From: Aphis gossypii
Lineage: Eukaryota > Arthropoda > Insecta > Hemiptera > Aphididae
Direction: 5' to 3'
DNA: 64,000 nt
Assembly: GCF_020184175.1 (NCBI RefSeq)
Contig: NC_065532.1
Coordinates: 9,982,001 to 10,046,000 of the forward strand
The position numbers and the translations under genes are program-made. Positions 1 through 14,161 of this stretch are shown piece by piece. How positions within the stretch are numbered: the first letter of the stretch is position 1; every line of letters begins with the position of its first letter. The notes beneath the pieces were generated by a model. The model was not told where the DNA came from, searched no databases, and saw only the letters and a list, made by a program, of their open reading frames with translations.

Positions 1-400
1 GTACTTATTTATTCTTAAATCAATTAATTAAAATAATTTTGTTAATTATATTTTGCTATGAAACTTATTCGTCTATAATAATATAGTCATATATTACAAT
101 GTTCAAATTTTTAAATTATTTTATAAAATGTTATATTCTTGTACAGTTGTACTTATTTATTCTTAAATCAATTAATTTAAATAATTTTGTGAATCAAATT
201 TTATTATGAAACTTATTCGACTATATTAATAGTCATATTATATTACCATGTTCAAATCTATAAATTATGTTATTAAATGTTATATACCAACTTGTACAGT
301 TGTATTTATGTATTTTTGAATCAATTAATTAAAATCATTTTGTGAATTATATTTTGCTATAAAACTTATTAGTTATTCTACTATAATAATAAAGTCATAT
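1..400. repeat. Tandem repeat of ~150 bp, about 2.7 copies, cut by the window edge
   Basis: Three units begin at about 1, 149 and 302 with 'gtacttatttattcttaaat'-like starts followed by 'caattaatt', 'attttgtgaatt', 'tatgaaacttatt' and 'agtcatat' in the same order. The period is 148-153 bp, and the units differ by scattered substitutions and small indels, so the array is old. It probably continues left of the window as a satellite. It contains no open frame of note. Confidence 0.75.
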
Positions 401-3400
401 ATTTTGATAAAAATGCGTTTTTTATTTCAAATTTGTATTTACAAACAATAAAACATTAACTGGATTGATCTTAATAATGTGGGGTATATTTTGATTAACG
501 TATTGTTATGATTAAATTTTCAAAAACGAAATAATTTGTCTCCGATCGATTCATTCCCAGGACGCAGATGATATCATAAACGTATCTATATTTTATATAT
601 ACTAGTTTGACCGTTAGCAGCGGCGCATTTGGAAAATTTGCACCTCGGAGTAACATATTTTTTCCGCCCCTACCTCCTCCAAAACATAAAAAAATAAAAT
701 AATTATATAGGTATGCAAATTAATTATAAATCATTTAAAATATTCTTTTTAGGTTCATTTTTTTTTTACAAATTTGATTCAAAGCTTAATTTTTATAAGT
801 AACCAATATAATTTGTTCAATCATTCATCTACTTGACAATTTATTTGTATCCATTGCAAATGCAAAGTATTTATGATTTACATTTTTATGGTTTTCACAT
901 TTTTGTGAATTTGTGAGAAATGCAATATAATATGTACAAATATTATTTACTAATATTCAGTTTACTAATCAGTATAGACCTAACTAATGAAATATCAAGC
1001 ACTTTTATTGGATATTTATTGTTTTATGATTTTTTTTTGCATGTTTTATTATTGATGTAATTGAAAATTTAATAAAAAAAAGACTCAATTGAGATTTTAT
1101 TGAACTCAAAATTAACAATATTAAAACTTTCCAAGCGTGTATTAGTTTTATAACTCTACGCAACTATCAAGTAAATTAATTTTATAAAAAACATGAAAAT
1201 TAAAAAATCATGTTAATATTTTATATAAACCTAATTTAAAATGTATCTAAACTTAAAATACATAAGCTGTAAATTGTAATTTACAATGTTAAAATATGTA
1301 AATTTTAAAATAAAAAAAAATATATTATAATAATAGTTTTGATTTTTTAAATGTATCGTTGCATTTGTATTTTGTTTTAGTAGTACAATTTTAGATTATT
1401 TAAGTTAATGACAAATAATAATTATATTATTTACTTCATAGTTAAGTACAACTAAAAATGAATAATTTATTACACTTATTATTGATTGTATTCAACATCA
1501 TGACTATCAAGTATCTAACAATTGAATTTTTAAGTAACTTAAAAATAGAATGTAAAAAAATTGAGCAAATCGGACTTTTAATATTACGAGTTAAAAACAT
1601 GTTTATACTATTATACTCATACTTCAATATCATGATTATGATATTTTATTAGTCATGACTCATGACGTACCTATATCAGGAAGGTACGATTTATATTGTT
1701 ATTTACGAGTATAAAGCTCAAGTTAACCACAGAAAACAGAATATATAAATATCTTTGGGGTAAAAGGTAAATTACGGCGGCTTTGGTACTTGTATTAGTG
1801 CGTGATAAAAAAAAAAATGTTCACGCCACTGGTGCCTATATAAAAAATATATTATACAGGTTAACGTTTAACTCGTTTAAGCAAGACTATTTTTCTATGT
1901 CTACCTATGTTATTTTCATGTTATCGTTATTGTAAATCGCCAATGGTTTTTCTCTATATATTTTTATACGGCCTACCATCGTTAATATTAATTCAGTCAG
2001 TGCACACGTTTTTCCAAATCTAGACGATAACTAAAAGTCATTTTGTTTACTTAAATCTTAAATTAATTCAAATTTTTTTGATAAAAATAAAATTGTACTT
2101 CCATATCTTCTATCAAAAATCAATATATCGATGTATTATATTGTATACTGTTGATTATAATATTGATTTTCTTAATTCAAGTAACGAGTTTGTGCATTTG
2201 AAACATAAAACAATATAGGAATGCATCATTATTAATTAAAACAAAATAAATAAACAAAAACAATATTTTTATACTTATGAAAATCATTGTTTAAAGTAAA
2301 ATAAGATTTAATATTATAAATCAATAATTTGAATATTATTTAACAATGATTTCATAATCGAATAAATCTCGTTAGTAAATTAAAAAATATATATTGGTAT
2401 TATAAACCTATATAGATACCTACCAACATTTTATCGGAGTCAATTTGAGTTCTAAAGGATTAACTACTTATTGGGTGACAATAAATTGAACGATAGTTTT
2501 AAAATTAGTAAAAAGTTCGAATCACATTTTTAAAAAAGAAAAAAACCATATGAGAAGCAATTTAATTGTACCCGCTTCGTATATGATGATACGAACAATT
2601 TTGAAACAGTTAAATATCCGTTAAGGCTTGATTAGTAAATATTATATAGGTACCTTAATATCTTATATACTATAGATTATGTAGGTTCATTAATCCTTCG
2701 TTTTTATCATCTTCCATTTTACAGTCAACTTATAATTTTATAAGCAATGTGACGTTTGAGATTAATATTAATAAAATACTGATGGAATTTGATATTTAAT
2801 GCTTGACGAATAATTCGTATAAGGGCAATATAACGTATTGTTTGCTTCGGATTAAGTTTGGGGCGTTAATTCTTAAAATCCTTCGGAAAACTTGCATGGC
2901 AACAACCATGGCTAAATTATCTAAAATGTATTAATCTTATTTTGTATGAAATTACGTCCGTGAAATCGAAAATACTGTATGGCCGGATTGACGAAAATTC
3001 AGCCACAAAAAAATATTATTTTCGTTTTGATAATGGTGTTGGGTTGTTGACAAAAAATACATTCAAAAGTTTCATTTTAAAACGAAAAGAAAAATATACT
3101 ATTAAGCATAATATATAACATCCATTATTTTTATGAAATCTTGTCTTTGTTTGGAAATATTAAGAACACTGAGGAAAATAAGAGAAATCACAATGAAAAT
3201 AAATGTCCATATAGAAAGAAACAATATTTTGATACAAAAATTCTTCAATACAGTTTATTTTTAACCATAAAACTCCAATCAAATTACTTTTAACCCATCG
3301 ACACTACTTCAAATTATCAATATTTGTATTTGTTTTACTAAGTAGTTTATCATTTTAATTCGTTATAATTTTAATATTTGTTTGAAATTTTAATTTTTAG

Positions 3401-3899
3401 TTGCAAAATTCTACAGCTAAGAAATAAAAACAGTAAATTTCAATAAATTAGAAATTTATAGAATACTTTAAATACGAAGTGTTGTTTACTTATTTATAAA
3501 TCACGTTTGTGGTTGATGTGTTCCAAGTAAAGTTATATGACTAAATTAAGATTACTAATTACCCGGAAGCCCGTTGTTTACACTATAGATAGATTGGATT
3601 ATTAAAATTTACTTTAAACGAATTAAACGAACTTCGCAGTTTAAGAGTTATCGTCCCTAAAGTTTGTATGACAAACTGATGCAAATATTTTATCCATCAT
3701 GTGTTCAATTTTTAAATTCTCGTTACCCTCCACTCAATTCTAACTAGTAAAACTTTCATCTAAAAACGATTTGTATACTACCAGAGATTCAGAAACATCT
3801 CACTAAAATATGTAAATAGCCATAAGCTATATAATAATCCTGATTAACTATGAAAAAAATGTCATAATATATTATTGCAAATAAGTAAAATTATTAATT
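401..3899. other. Gene-free AT-rich intergenic or intronic DNA
   Basis: Only short open frames (about 60 codons) with AT-driven composition are present, and none shows recognisable protein character or splice structure. I see no RNA gene or transposon end here. Confidence 0.5.
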
Positions 3900-4340
3900 C
3901 TACCTAATTTATCCAGAACATGTACAAAGTTCAAACTTTTACAAGTACGTCAAAATCGCGAAATATTACAAGTAATTTTGTTGTTGGATATTCATAAAAA
4001 TTTTCGTATTTATATTTAATGTTAAAAAAATTAAACACAAAGTTTTTAATAATTTTCCTTCAATTAGCTATTGAGAAAACTCGAGCTTCATTATAGGTAA
4101 TGTTATGAGCGTTTGAATTTAAAATTTTTACGAAATCACGTAACGATAACGATTTATCCTCAAACGATTTTCAATATTAATTATTATTCAAAAAGTATAA
4201 GTCGTAGATACTTGAAAATTTCCCTAGTTATTTGAATTGACATTTTCTTTACATAATTTAACTTTCAAAATATTTCGCTTATTTTAAGGTTTTTATAGGC
4301 ATTTGAAATATTCGTTTTTGTTTAGTTTTTTTTTTATAAA
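3900..4340 (-). repeat. Dispersed repeat, copy A (inverted relative to copy B at 22.3 kb)
   Basis: The stretch around 4,040-4,290 is the reverse complement of 22,385-22,640: both carry the blocks for 'agggaaattttcaagtatct', 'cgacttatactttttgaat', 'ttgaggataaat', 'gctcgagttttct' and 'ttgaaggaaaattattgaaaa'. Homology continues outward with more divergence. No coding frame is seen, and the ends are not sharply defined. Confidence 0.7.
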
Positions 4341-7300
4341 TATCAATAAATTCTTTTTGGCTAAGTCAAAATAAAATATTTGAAAATTTAATACAAAGTT
4401 CTTCATGAGTTAGTATTTCAATGATTCAAAAATTATAAGAATACATAGGCATAATTTTTTTTATAAGTGTTTGAGGTTTAAATATTTATAAAATTAATCA
4501 ATATCATGAATATTTGCAAATAATTCTGAAGTTAAAAATGTATAAGAATTTTAGTATAAGTAATTAAGAATTGAAAATATAATACAAGATTTTCCATAAC
4601 TTTGGCTTACACTAATCATAAAAGAAGTTGAACGTTGGCCAAATAAAAAAAAACATATCTTAAGCTTCAGCTTTAACAAAATCAAACATTCAAATGTAAA
4701 ATAATGATTATTTACAATCAAATAATTTTAGATGTTTGTTATAGTCAAAAATTACTAGTTACAGAAACTTAAAATATACACCAGTTGTTTAAATTGACAT
4801 ATTCTGTACATGGTTTAATTTTGAGGTATTAAATTACAATGTTATAATTTATAAATTATGTTAAATATCGAAAAATAAAATAAAATTTGAAAAGTAAATG
4901 ATTTTATATTAAAATAAACATTTTCCACGATTGTGAGAAATTGTCCTTCACGCTTAGAAAAAAAACTATTAAAAAAAATCCTCTGTTCGAATACCTACCA
5001 TTTAGACTGGATTTTTCGTTCTTAGAAGGAGCTGTATAAGCATTTAAATTACTTTTCTACCTCCCCCCCCCCCTTTGCCAGAAAAAAAATGTGTTGAGAG
5101 AAATGTATTATAAAAATATTAAATAATAACAATAATAAAATATTGTTGTTAGACTTTCTTAGTTTCCTCAGTTCACAAAAATAATCCGAATTGTGGGTGT
5201 TAATATTTTTAAGTATTTTCAAAATATCAAGTAACTCAACAAGCACGAAATAAAATTAAAACTGTATTCGTAATACACTTAATCCACGACTTTACATTAT
5301 ATTATCACGATGTGCATATTTTGTCTTCTTGTTAACTTTGATATTGTTCGTGAACGCGTTATTTTGTATTAAATGCTGTATTAATGAATTTTCATTGTTA
5401 TACATTATACATATCCATTATATAACGAACCAAACACGTATAGATGATTATCTAAAGAATACTTAAATTCACACCCTTTTAATTTTACCTAGTGTAAATA
5501 TAAAATATAATTCAAAATACTATGAATAATTTAATAGGAATATTAACTATTCCTATTAAGTTCAGTTTAACAAGCATCTGAATGTTGACAATAAGTTTTA
5601 GTATTTTTTTAATTATTGTTTTCATTTTAATTACAAACATAAAAAACTAGCTCAATATCACTATTATATTCTATATTCTTGTTAGTAAATAAGCTAATGT
5701 GGTAATTAAAATAGTAAAATCTGTGTACACGTGAGGTACGACATATTAGTATGTCTACAGTTTTCCACGAACTTTGACCTACGGCATAGACGAAAGCATA
5801 ATACAAACTTAATTTGTTGATCATCTTTTATATTTATATTAAATATCATGATCCATAATGATCAAGCTATATAAAGATTAAAGAGTGAAAAACTGAAGAC
5901 TATGTAATACTATAATAGTTATAGGTACTAGTTAGTATTTTAATAGTATTGATAAATTTTAATATGAATAAACTAGAAACTGAAATTAGGATTGACGTAT
6001 TAAAATATGATTATGCAACTTTTTTAAACGTTTTAATCAATTTAATCGCATGACATAGGATTTTGATTTTTTTATGAAGAGTATTTTCTTAGAAGTATTA
6101 ATTTAGTTATTAACGCAAATACTTCATCAAAGTTGTTTTAATAATTATTTGGGTACCTATTATAGAAACCTTAATCGCGATTCACGACTTTGTATATTTT
6201 GTTTTAGAGTATTTTCAAGGTGTAGATGTTTGAAACGTCAATAAATAATTTCAACTAAATAGTACGTATTGAATTATATAGTCATAACATGAAATTATTA
6301 TTTGGTAATATTTTGATGTAACTTTGAGTATAGTTGACATTGGATTACTAACAAATACTTGGATACACCAAATTCACTTCAAGCAAATTATTATTACAAA
6401 TGACTTAAAATACGATTTCATGAACTGAAACTACTTAAGTTTTGAATTATGCCGGATTTATAAAAATATTTAAATATGTATAAATATTTAAATTAAATTA
6501 AAAACTTTCAAATTAAATTGAATTGGTACCTGTTGATAAAATGAAGTGTTATGATTAAATATTACTTTTTAAAAATACAATGTGGATAATAAAAAGTAAA
6601 AAGTGAATTAAAAGGAACGTTCTCATTGAAAAAATTATATATACGGAAACAAAAATTAAATATACATTTTTACATTTTTACAAACTGTAATAAAAAAATA
6701 ACCCACTTTTATCAGTTTTGCAGCAATTTTCATTGTACTTGAAAAATATTTATTTATATTATATTGCTCATTTGATTGATTTTTTAAATATTTAAACTTG
6801 TTCGTTTTCCATTTCTATTCGTTTATGATTATAACATAAGCATCGTTCATCAGAATGTTTTATAATTACTTTTATTATATTTACTAAATACTCAAGTCGT
6901 GTTGTTACTTTATACATTTTTAAATTGAATATACTAAATCTAAATATTGTGATGGTAACAAGCACACAAAATAAACTTAAGTGTTAACTGAACAATATAC
7001 TATACCTATATAGATATAAAATCTATAATGTTACAATATTATTTCAATCATAATTACTCATATTCAGTTAGGTGTTTTGTATTTGGTTTCACCGAAAAAA
7101 ATTTTCTTATATAAGTAAATCATTAAAATTTAAAGTAATACTAATTATGATTTTTTTAATGTTTTCTACGTTGTATCTTAATGTGTTGTAATATATTAAA
7201 TATTCGAACGGAATTAGCGATAACAGTTATTAATATTTGCTTTCTATTTACTAGTGTTTTAAAATTAGCTATATATTACTATTTTTACACGATATGTCTC

Positions 7301-10300
7301 CCGTAAGAAGAAATAATTTTCACATATTTTTAAAATGTAAAAAAAGATAGAAATTCCCTATCCACTTCAACACAATTTATCTATAAACTCTGACAAATAC
7401 AGAAATGTTCACTCACCCTATTATATTTCTGCAACACTCCTAGTCATGTTCACGTTTAATAACATCAAACACTTGGAAATAAAAGAGTTGTTAGCTTCCA
7501 TAGGACATTTGGTATTCAACTTTTGCACTACAGTATGCAAGTACTTATTTTTTCACAGTTTTCACAATTATCACAACATGGTATATAATAATAAACCATA
7601 TTAGTATCATATGTGTATTTCAATTTTGCAAGAATTATTGTTTCTAAGTTTTTATCAAATTCCATAACAAAAATGAGCTAAAAAGCCTAAAATTGGTTAC
7701 AATTATTATACACAATAAAATAAAAAGAATCGAATAAGTACTTCTAGAAAAAAAAAATTAAGAACAATTTTACACTGGTCATAAAAATGCATTAAAATAC
7801 CCTTCTTGAACTATATAAAGATTAAGTTCGATTTTTGGATACATCAATGTCACTTAGGTTTGTTCACAACTGTCATTGTGCCACACTTGCAAAGGGGTCT
7901 TACAACTAATAGACAATACGACAATAGCATTTTTCATTTTAATTCCATTGTATCAATGTGCACAGCGATGTGTGACTGCAGTATAACAGACTATATATAC
8001 ATATATGTATGTGTGTAAATAGGCAATAACATGATAAAAACTAAAATTCAACCCCTTGTATATTATAGCTCAAGAACAATGCGTGGTTGAAAAACTCTGG
8101 TTTTAGTTTAGAAATTTGAAACAAGTGCTTAATAATTATTGTAATATAATTAAATGTTCAAACATTTTTAAAACATGTTTTAATATAATATAAATGTATA
8201 TTAAACTTACAATAAATAAAATAAAGTTATTTTAAATTTCAAATGTATGTATATGTGTATTTATTTATTACAAAATGAAATAATTAATAAATATAATTCG
8301 TTCACAAATTTGAAATTATATTATTTAGTATAATATTATCTTAGTTCTTATAATTAAAATTAACGTTAACACATATTTGTTATATAAACATAATTATTAG
8401 TTATTACATAATTAGTGAGTAACCATAGTTTTTGAAGAATATAACCTCATTATAAATTTTTATCGTATAATGTTGAAGCAGATAAAGATAACAAATATTA
8501 AAATATGGAAATTAAGTGCCCCTTAAGAATCTTATATGATGTACAATAAACTACATATTCGTATTATATATTTTATTCAAACTAATATTTGTTAAGTGAG
8601 TAATTTTGGAATTAGGTTAATGATTTTTTACTTCTACGTTCATAAAATAATAAAATATTAATGATACCGAAATGTGCAACAAAAAATATAATAAACTTGG
8701 CTGTTGTATTTTAGATATGAGATTATAAGACAGATATAGTTATCTAAATTGGATACATTTACTTACCGACTGTTTTAAAATTCTACGATTAACATACAAT
8801 AAACATTCAGGATAAACAATTTAAATCATGTTATTATGTTTAAATGTTATTAACTTGTTTAATTGTTTAAAAGTGAATACATAATTTTAAATTCATATTA
8901 GACCTTAGTATTCTTAGAAATAACAGTAAATACTGGTATAATAAGTAAATATTTTACATTTAACATTATGGCACGATAAGGCTTAGAAATACGAGTCTAG
9001 GATTGAATATTTGAGTCTAAATTTGTTAATCATTAAATTATATTCTACTTATATATAAACCTAACAAGGACGTCTAAATAAACCGAAAAGGCAATATTAT
9101 ATAAAATTAATGCAATTGTTCAAATCTTTCTGTAAAAACAAGATAGTTATTAATTAAATTAGTTTTTAAAATGTGAAATAGGACCATACGCCAAAACCCT
9201 ATATATTTATAAATGATGTGTACTTTTGTCAAACTCTATTTTTTGATCGAACTTGCTAAGAAATACCCACTTTTAACATGATTCTCAAACAAGTATGAAA
9301 TATTGGATAAACATATAGATCTGTTCAGAAAAGTTTATCAAATGCAACGATGCATCATTATTCTAAAAGTTTAAAAACCAATTTCTCGATGGCGAGCGCG
9401 TAAATTCTGTGTTGAAATTATTTTTATTAACTGTACTGCAGAAGGTCTAATACTTTTCGAAAATCATTAATCACCTTTTCTTTAAGTAAAAAAAGTTACT
9501 TTCAGTGTTTAATTATACATTATTTAAAACAATTTACCGTAACGACTTGCGTTTACAAATCTTTAGCTATAAATTGTATTGTTGTATATACGATAATTAC
9601 AATAATTTCGAATTCGATGTTTATATTGTGACAAACTGATTATTATTTATCTACCCGGACAACCAATACAAACAATACAATATTTACACTTCAAACAAAC
9701 ATTCGTGCTGTATAATATTACCTATAATAAACACCATTAATACGATTTTCCTCCCACACTCTACTCTACTCTAACCTCTGATTCATATTAATTTCACTAC
9801 CAATTCATTCTATTATTATCATTATTATTGCCATACATCATATTTTCCATGAATAATTTTACGTGCATTGCAATCATTTGTACCTTATCTACAATCTACA
9901 TGATTATTTATGAAGCAGTTGATTTAGGGAACAAATGTCGCAGTCATTTTTAAGCTATTGAATACACATACAATTGAGTAATTAGTTTCGAACACGTTAT
10001 TATTAGTAATAATACTCTCTGTGTTCAGTAATATATTTTATTAAATATAACGAAAAAATAAAATATTTCTTAAATGTTTAAAATGTACTCTGAAATGCAC
10101 ATTTTGTTAAATAATTCAATACATATACCTACATCCAGCGAGAACAAAATCAATTTTTCTATTTCGCGATTGTTGTACCTACCTAATGAAACTGTGTCGT
10201 TAAAACATTATAAATTATAATATGACGAAAATTATAATGTTCAAATATTAGTACATTGATAAAAAAAATATATATAATTATTTTTAAAAATATACTAATT

Positions 10301-10378
10301 TATTTTACATTCGCGTTCAATTTTTTCGAGTAAAAATATAAGATTAATAAACAGTGTAGAAGTCTGTACAGTTTGTAG
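4341..10378. other. Gene-free AT-rich DNA
   Basis: The part to about 4,960 has the same A/T-rich texture as the dispersed repeat and may belong to it. A poly-C run lies at about 5,063-5,074. Open frames are under 71 codons and look random. No gene, RNA gene or transposon end is recognised. Confidence 0.45.
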
Positions 10379-10747
10379 ATTAAAACACTAAACGCGAAGC
10401 AAAGAACCCATATTCAATGTAATGATGTAAAAAGTTGCCAGAGGACAAATGACAAAACCCATGATTTACAGTTGAGACTGGTTGACGGTTGATATGACGT
10501 CAAAGGACGTTGTGTGAAAAAAGGCAGCTACAAAATTATATTAACAATCATATTGTATGAAGAAAACCAATTTAAAGCCTATTCTCGTGATTCTAGTGCG
10601 AATGAACCTGCAGCAAACTACAGAAAGCAAATTGACCATGGTTGAATCATTAACGACGAACTGACCAGTAAAATAATTACTGAATTAAACAAGATCGATC
10701 CACAGTCAATTATTCGGATTGTAATCGAATATACCTTTAGCCTATAA
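10379..10747 (+). pseudogene. Decayed coding frame, product unknown
   Basis: One reading frame stays open from 10,379 except for TGA codons at 10,490-10,492 and 10,643-10,645, ending at TAA 10,745-10,747. The open segments are 37, 50 and 33 codons. In DNA this AT-rich, three successive long open runs in one frame, with a mixed amino-acid make-up (for example YDVKGRCVKKGSYK and NEPAANYRKQIDHG), suggest a former protein-coding segment, perhaps from a transposon. I do not recognise the family. It could still be chance, or exon-like pieces of an unannotated gene. Confidence 0.3.
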
Positions 10748-13598
10748 GTACATTTAAACCAAATATATTTATAAAATTTAAGATCAACTGTGTGTGTTCC
10801 TATGTCAATATTCAATCGTGTGAATAAGTATAGCGAAACATATAATTGAATGATATTATTATTTAATAATCGACAGAATTAAAATGAGTTTATAATACAA
10901 CTATAGCTATGAATCTTCAATTGATATAAAATTCTAATCACTTCCAGTGGCGCCAATGTCATCTAAAATATCATATGAAATATTTCAATATTCATAAAAA
11001 ATAAATCACTCACTCCTTTTCATCACTTAATTTATGATATACTTATGTTATAATCAAAACTATTATTTAATCTATTTAATTAATATAATGCTTGTACATA
11101 ATAATATAATATATAAAATATACGAATGACTAGTCCATCACACACTGACTGAAAAATAAATTACTTATGCATTTTTTACAAGTGGAACGAGTAAACATTC
11201 AAACAAGCACCACTGAATACCTCTTACGATATGTTCAAATCATAAAGAATAGTATTTTTCTTTTTTTTTTTTGTGAACCAATAATTTTTAATTACCATTT
11301 TTTTTTTGTAGGTAAGTTAACATTTAAACTTTTTAAACTTATGTAATAATAACATAATTAATGAATAAAAATGTTTATTTATTATATTTTATTTCTCGAA
11401 AAAATCGAAATTGAAAAAATTGAATCCCACTAAATCTCTTGTGTGATCGGAGATCCAGTTTTAGTATATATTTAACTGTTAAATCGGTATTTATTCTATG
11501 TGTTAAATAATTAAATTCAACAGATTCCAGGTCACGTGTTCGCTTTTTAATTCCTACAGTTTTCTATAGCATTCTAGTAGGTAGTCGTTTTACTGTTAAA
11601 AGCTCTTATAAAATATTTTACTTTTGCAAACTTTATGTTAAAATTTGTAGTTTAGTGGATAAGTAATTTATGCTTTACAAAATAAATAGCTGTGGCTTTG
11701 TAAAACAATTTTTTAACTGAAAAAAATTCAAATAATTTTTGTTGAAGGCGGAAAAGACAATTTTAATTAATTTTCAGAATATTTAGAATATTTTCATTAG
11801 TACTAGCCTAATATAGCCTTATAGCCTTGCAAAGAATTGTCTCCTATTTAAAATATTGCTCAACTCTTAACACATAAAACATTTTCCTAACTTCATTTGA
11901 AACTAGGTTTATTTGTTCCACCAAACGCAAATTACTACATATTTCTATACCTAAAATATATTATGTTTATTTACCATAAAAGTTTTTTGTACAGTGCAAT
12001 TGCATTTGCAGAGTACGTCATGCGTAGTCATGAAGGCAGATAGCTTTCAACTTTGGTAAAGTTTTATCGGTTAAGAAATGTAATAAAGTACACGATTTAT
12101 CTATAATTAAAAATAGATTATTATCTGGTAACCATAATTCTATTAGACTCAAATCCTACTTAATATTACGACTTATCTTATTCCAGTTATCTCTAAAGCA
12201 CATAAACACCTATCGGAATAACAACGATTTCACTCTTAAAATGAATTTAAAAAATCTTACTAATCTATATATTAAACAATAGGTATTGTCGATATTAATC
12301 GTATGTCGTAGTACCCCACATAATATTTTTCCTCATTACTCATAGTGTCATATTTTGACTAGTTAATTTGTTTTCTATTATCCATAGACTAATTAAGCTA
12401 AATAAGAGGAAATGACCTAATTCCTATGAGTTTTAGATGTTGAATTATAATGTTATGAAAATTATATTTTCTTATAAACGATTATTTAATTTGATTTAAA
12501 TTATTTTTTTAAAAGATTTTCGCAACATTAAAGGTAAGATATTTTATTAGTAAATAATATTAGCAACTACAGCTAGAGTTATGAAATTTATTTTTGCAAT
12601 ATAGAGGTTATTATAGTGTCTTTAAATCATCAGATACAACGTTAATTAGTGAGAGGAATTATAATTTTAAAGAAATTCAAGACACATTTTTTAAATAATT
12701 ACATATCAGGTGTGAAAATAATAATATGGCAAAACTATTTGTTAAGTATACTACAATACGGCTAGACTGCTAAATGAATATTTCATAACGAGGAATATAT
12801 TACATATAAGCACCGACATTATCCTATCGACACTAAATTATACATTAGGTAATTGCATAGTTTATCTTATTTTTAAATACATACTTTTCTATGTTCGGTA
12901 TCAAATTATATATATATATAAAAAAAACACTTTTATCAATAAAATATAACGTTGTGGAATTGGAAAACTTTGTCCTTTTCAGACCATTATCTTTCAAAAT
13001 TCAATATAAAATCAAAGCTTTCTGGTATATTATTTTTTACTGTTTTGTTTTTTTAAGAGCTATTGAAATTGTTGTTATCTTTGTATTATTATTTTATCGA
13101 AAGCGAAACAGACATCGAAACACACCATTTCAGTGCACATGTACGAAGGACAATATGTCGAGTAACTGAACATCAGTACGCCGCAAAAATAACTCTGTTA
13201 TGATCTAAAATATAAATCTCTACTCCATTATTTGGTCTTGTTTTTAACGATAATTTTATGAATGACAAGACTGATGAATTTCAAATAAGCTCGTTGTGTG
13301 CACAGAAGCATTATATAACTTAAACAAAATTTGTATAAATCGTTAGTGAAATGAATACCTACCAAGCAAATAAAACACTTCACCATTGCAACGAAGATGA
13401 TACATTTGCAATACCTCGAACTAAGCCTATCATGTTTTTGTGAACGAGGGTTTTCAGGATTTACGTATTTAGAATATTCAGTACAGTTCCATCAATCAAT
13501 TACGGTTTAAATATATTTGCTTATTATTGACTGATATATACAATATACATACATAAGCATAATGTCATAATATACAAATTACGAGTAAATATATAACT
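10748..13598. other. Gene-free AT-rich DNA
   Basis: The longest open frame (12,891-13,169, + strand, 92 codons) is rich in I/F/Y/K as expected from AT-rich sequence and has no domain-like pattern. Nothing else is recognised. Confidence 0.45.
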
Positions 13599-13815
13599 AA
13601 AACAGAAATGAATCAAACTCAATCAACAAAGTTCGTGCTTGAGAAAGACGATTTGGAGCATAGATTCGAGGAATATTTTTAAGTAATATAGGTGAATATT
13701 TATAGTTAATAATAACTGCTTATTACTAACTCATACTCCTTGAATCTATGCCCCAGTAAATTATCTTTTTCAAACACGATCTTTTTCTAGTTGAACATGT
13801 TTCATCTTTGTTTTA
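13599..13815. repeat. Long imperfect inverted repeat (foldback element or hairpin-RNA source)
   Basis: The left arm (about 13,599-13,690) and right arm (about 13,721-13,815) are reverse complements over most of their length. The best-matched part pairs 'gcatagattcgagga' (left) with 'tccttgaatctatgc' (right), and 'tcgtgcttgagaaaga' with 'tctttttcaaacacga'. The apical loop is about 30 nt. The whole could fold into one hairpin of ~90-bp arms with mismatches. A foldback MITE is the likeliest origin; a precursor of small RNAs is possible. Confidence 0.65.
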
Positions 13816-13875
13816 ATAGTGTTCTCATAATATGATCTAACATTCTAACGTATAGAAACTATGACACTATTAAAA
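13811..13875. repeat. Perfect 12-bp inverted repeat
   Basis: TTTTAATAGTGT at 13,811-13,822 is matched by ACACTATTAAAA at 13,864-13,875, with a 41-nt spacer. It abuts the right arm of the larger foldback and may be part of the same insertion. Confidence 0.55.
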
Positions 13876-14161
13876 TTATTTTTTTCTTTTATAAACCATA
13901 CCTAATTATATTATTTTATTGTATTAACAAAATAATAATAAATATTCAATAACAGATTTTACAAAAAAACACTAAATTGTATTAAATATTTATAGTGCGT
14001 TTAATTAATATTATAGTTTATATTAGTGATAAGTCAATACTTAATATATATTATATACATAAAATAAATTGAATGTAATCATTAATTTCCATTATTAACT
14101 ATTTTTAAGGATAATGTTGTACTATACAGATTTTTATACTGTAATATACTGTACTTTAGTA

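Noticed and set aside
12891..13169. 92-codon + frame
   Set aside because: I/F/Y/K-rich as expected for AT-rich DNA; no domain, no splice support.
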